Below, in pieces: positions 5,232 through 6,942 of a stretch of 6,942 nucleotides of DNA (positions are counted from its first letter, which is position 1; each line of letters starts with the position of its first letter). The notes beneath the pieces were generated by a model that did no database searches, was not told the origin of the DNA, and saw only the letters and a list, made by a program, of their open reading frames with translations. Origin of the DNA: Bryobacterales bacterium (GTDB lineage: Bacteria; Acidobacteriota; Terriglobia; Bryobacterales; Bryobacteraceae); the NCBI GenBank assembly GCA_003154855.1, contig PMEV01000447.1, positions 2,363 through 9,304 of the forward strand, in the 5' to 3' direction. Position numbers and translations under genes: made by a program.

Positions 5232-6005
5232 ATGAGCAAGCGAAATGTCAGTCTCGTGTTGTTGGCGCTGTCTTTGTTCTTGATCGCGACGGGCTGCAAG
5301 AAACCGGTGCCTGCACCCCCGCCGCCACCACCCCCGCCACCGGTAGTGCAACCGCCCCCGCCGCCCAAGCCCAGCGTTCAGTTTTCGGCTGAGCCGGCGA
5401 CGGTGGAGCGCGGCCAGGCGTCCACCCTCAACTGGACCGTCGGCGATGCCACCGACATCGACATCGCGCCGGCCGTGGGCACAATCGCCGCGCGGGGCAG
5501 CCGCCAGGTTTTCCCGAGCGACACGACGACCTATACGCTGACGGCCAAGGGGCCGGGAGGGAGCGAATCGGCTACGGCAACCGTAACGGTGACCGTACCG
5601 CCGCCACCACCGCCGCCGCCACCGCCGCCGCCCAAGAAGAACCTAAGCGAACTGTTGGAAACCGGGGTCCTGGACGCTTACTTCGACTACGACAAGAGCG
5701 ACATCCGCGAGGATGCCCGAGCCGTGCTCACCCGGGATGCCGACGGGTTGAAACAGATCTTTACGGACATGCCCGATGCCGTAGTGAAGGTGGAAGGCAA
5801 CTGCGACGAGCGTGGCTCGGCCGAGTACAACCTGGGGCTGGGCGAACGGCGCGCCAGTTCGGCGAAGGACTTCCTGGTGCAATTGGGAGTTCCCGCGGGC
5901 AAGCTGAGTACCATTAGTTACGGGAAGGAAAAGCCGGCCTGCACCGAGTCGAACGAAGAGTGCTGGCAGAAGAACCGCCACGTACACTTCTCGGCGGCCC
6001 AGTAG
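5232..6005 (+). CDS. pal: Pal, peptidoglycan-associated lipoprotein with an extra Ig-like domain
   Basis: The 257-residue protein anchors the outer membrane to peptidoglycan and is the target of TolB. A lipoprotein signal (1-21) ends in IATG before Cys22; the -3 residue is Ala, less usual than Leu. A nine-proline run (29-37) and a five-proline run (41-45) follow. An Ig-like beta-sandwich module spans about 48-122 (STLNWTV, TYTLTAKGPGG). A twelve-proline run (123-134) leads to the OmpA-type domain (about 137-257). There YFDYDKSDIR (150-159), CDERGSAEYN (191-200) and GERRA (204-208) mark the peptidoglycan pocket. Asp192 and Arg207 fit the pair that holds diaminopimelate in OmpA/Pal. Three cysteines (191, 237, 244) lie in this domain. 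E. coli Pal has only a short linker and no Ig-like module (173 residues). The start at 5232 rests on AGGAGG at 5215-5220. Confidence 0.95.
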   Translation: MSKRNVSLVLLALSLFLIATGCKKPVPAPPPPPPPPPVVQPPPPPKPSVQFSAEPATVERGQASTLNWTVGDATDIDIAPAVGTIAARGSRQVFPSDTTTYTLTAKGPGGSESATATVTVTVPPPPPPPPPPPPKKNLSELLETGVLDAYFDYDKSDIREDARAVLTRDADGLKQIFTDMPDAVVKVEGNCDERGSAEYNLGLGERRASSAKDFLVQLGVPAGKLSTISYGKEKPACTESNEECWQKNRHVHFSAAQ

Positions 6006-6021
6006 CCGGGAGAGAACAGGA

Positions 6022-6062
6022 CCGGAGGAGCGGCCCGACGCGTGAGTTGTGCCCTCCTCCGG
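6022..6062 (+). other. Strong hairpin in the pal-cpoB spacer
   Basis: CCGGAGGAG (6022-6030) and CTCCTCCGG (6054-6062) form a perfect 9-bp stem. With one bulged base the stem extends by GGC (6032-6034) with GCC (6051-6053). No T-tract follows, so it is not a classic terminator. It begins 16 bases after the pal stop, in the only long gap of the operon (121 bases). It could protect the 3' end of the upstream mRNA or weaken transcription into cpoB. The stem also contains GGAGGAG, a ribosome-site-like sequence that would be hidden in the fold. Confidence 0.5.
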
Positions 6063-6126
6063 CGCCGGAATCGGGTCGCGGTGCGCGCGTCAAGGTGCGC
6101 CGCGGCAGTTAGGCAGGAGAACGACA

Positions 6127-6942
6127 ATGAAGTGGTTACGGCTGGCTATCGCCGCCTTTTTGCTAACGCCCGTGTCCTTTGGACAGAATCGGCAGATGGT
6201 GGAGTTGCAGCGGGACGTTGCGAGCTTGCAGGACCAGGTTCGCAAGCTGGACAGCACCTTCAACGAGAAGATGGGCAGTCTGAACACGCTGGTTCAGCAG
6301 TGCCTCGATAGCATCGCCAAGCTGAACACGTCGATGGCGGTGCTGGACTCCTCCCTGCGCGAACGGGAAAGTAAGCTCTCCGAGCCGCTCACGGCCACGG
6401 GCAGCAAGGTGGACCAGATGGCCAACGAGTTCCAGGCCGTCCGGGTCTCGGTCGACGATTTGAGTTCGCGTCTGGGCAAGCTGGAGCGGACCCTGGTGGA
6501 TCTGGGGAACACCATGAAGGTGATCTCCTCGCCCCCGGCGCCTCCGGGCGCCCCGGCTTCCGGCGGCCCGCCGCAGGGCCTCTCGGCCGACGCGCTGTAC
6601 GCCAATGCCATGCGGGATAAAGACGGCGGCAATTCCGACATGGCGCTGCAGGAGTTTGGCGATTACCTGAAGTATTACCGCGACACCGACACGGCGCCCA
6701 ACGCGCAGTACTACGTCGGCGAGATCAGTTACAACCGCAAGGACTACGAGACGGCTCTGAAGGCCTTCGACGCGGTGCTGGAGCAGTTTCCCGAGGGCAA
6801 GAACACCAAACTGTTGGACGCCATGTTCATGAAGGGCCGCACGCTGGTGCTGATGGGGGACAAGGCGGGGGCTATCGCCGAGTTTCGCGCCGTCATCAAG
6901 CGCGCTCCGACCTCGGAGCTGGCCACCAAGGCCAAGGCGCAA
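6127..6942 (+). CDS. cpoB: CpoB/YbgF-type Tol-Pal accessory protein, 3' end cut by window
   Basis: The frame is open for 272 codons to the window edge, so the stop is missing. A Sec signal peptide covers about 1-19 (MKWLRLAIAAFLL...SFG before QNRQ). A coiled-coil region follows (about 22-132), with heptad-like patterns such as VELQRDVASLQDQVRKL (25-41). A Pro/Gly/Ala linker lies at 136-150. TPR repeats fill the rest: SADALYANAMRD (153-164), NAQYYVGEISYNRKDYETAL (192-211, typical TPR) and GRTLVLMGDKAGAIAEF (237-253). This coiled-coil plus TPR order is that of CpoB (YbgF), which in E. coli ties Tol to the PBP1B peptidoglycan synthase. Family length suggests few residues are missing. AGGAGA (6115-6120) lies six bases before the ATG. 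It is the last gene of the tol-pal operon, as in E. coli. Confidence 0.9.
   Translation, partial: MKWLRLAIAAFLLTPVSFGQNRQMVELQRDVASLQDQVRKLDSTFNEKMGSLNTLVQQCLDSIAKLNTSMAVLDSSLRERESKLSEPLTATGSKVDQMANEFQAVRVSVDDLSSRLGKLERTLVDLGNTMKVISSPPAPPGAPASGGPPQGLSADALYANAMRDKDGGNSDMALQEFGDYLKYYRDTDTAPNAQYYVGEISYNRKDYETALKAFDAVLEQFPEGKNTKLLDAMFMKGRTLVLMGDKAGAIAEFRAVIKRAPTSELATKAKAQ

Noticed and set aside
6163..6942. Minus-strand open frame (259 codons) opposite cpoB
   Set aside because: The plus strand carries a clear signal peptide, coiled coil and TPR protein with a good ribosome site.

Overview
The window comes from a GC-rich, diderm (Gram-negative-type) bacterium. An Acidobacteria origin, near Solibacter/Bryobacter, is my best guess. 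It rests on the style of the proteins: a Pal lipoprotein with an Ig-like domain between polyproline linkers, a CTES/EECW-type Pal C-terminus, and a short REP-associated transposase. I recognised these by eye, without a search. All the main genes belong to well-known families, and I see no wholly new multi-gene system.

Left part, minus strand (1-1070): rpsO (ribosomal protein S15) is followed by pnp (polynucleotide phosphorylase), the classic rpsO-pnp order. Only the first 190 codons of pnp lie in the window. The 169-base spacer between the two genes can fold into nested stems and a small hairpin next to the pnp ribosome binding site. The rpsO leader has its own small hairpin over the Shine-Dalgarno sequence.

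Middle (1079-1771): a compact mobile unit. A REP-associated tyrosine transposase (RAYT, IS200/IS605-like HUH enzyme) lies between two inverted copies of a 44-base double-hairpin repeat. It sits between the divergent rpsO-pnp and tol transcription units. The transposase frame reads through its own right-hand repeat before stopping.

Right part, plus strand (about 1832-6942): a complete Tol-Pal operon, tolQ-tolR-tolA-like-tolB-pal-cpoB, with cpoB cut by the window end. Spacing is tight: 4 bases between tolQ and tolR, 15 between tolR and the tolA-like gene, and a 4-base ATGA overlap into tolB. TolQ and TolR form the proton-driven motor in the inner membrane. The TolA/TonB-like protein carries the force across the periplasm to TolB and Pal, which tie the outer membrane to peptidoglycan during division. 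CpoB links this to cell-wall synthesis. Three members differ from the E. coli pattern: the TolA-like protein is short with a Pro/Gly-rich middle and a TonB-type C-terminus, TolB has a proline-rich insertion, and Pal carries an extra Ig-like domain.
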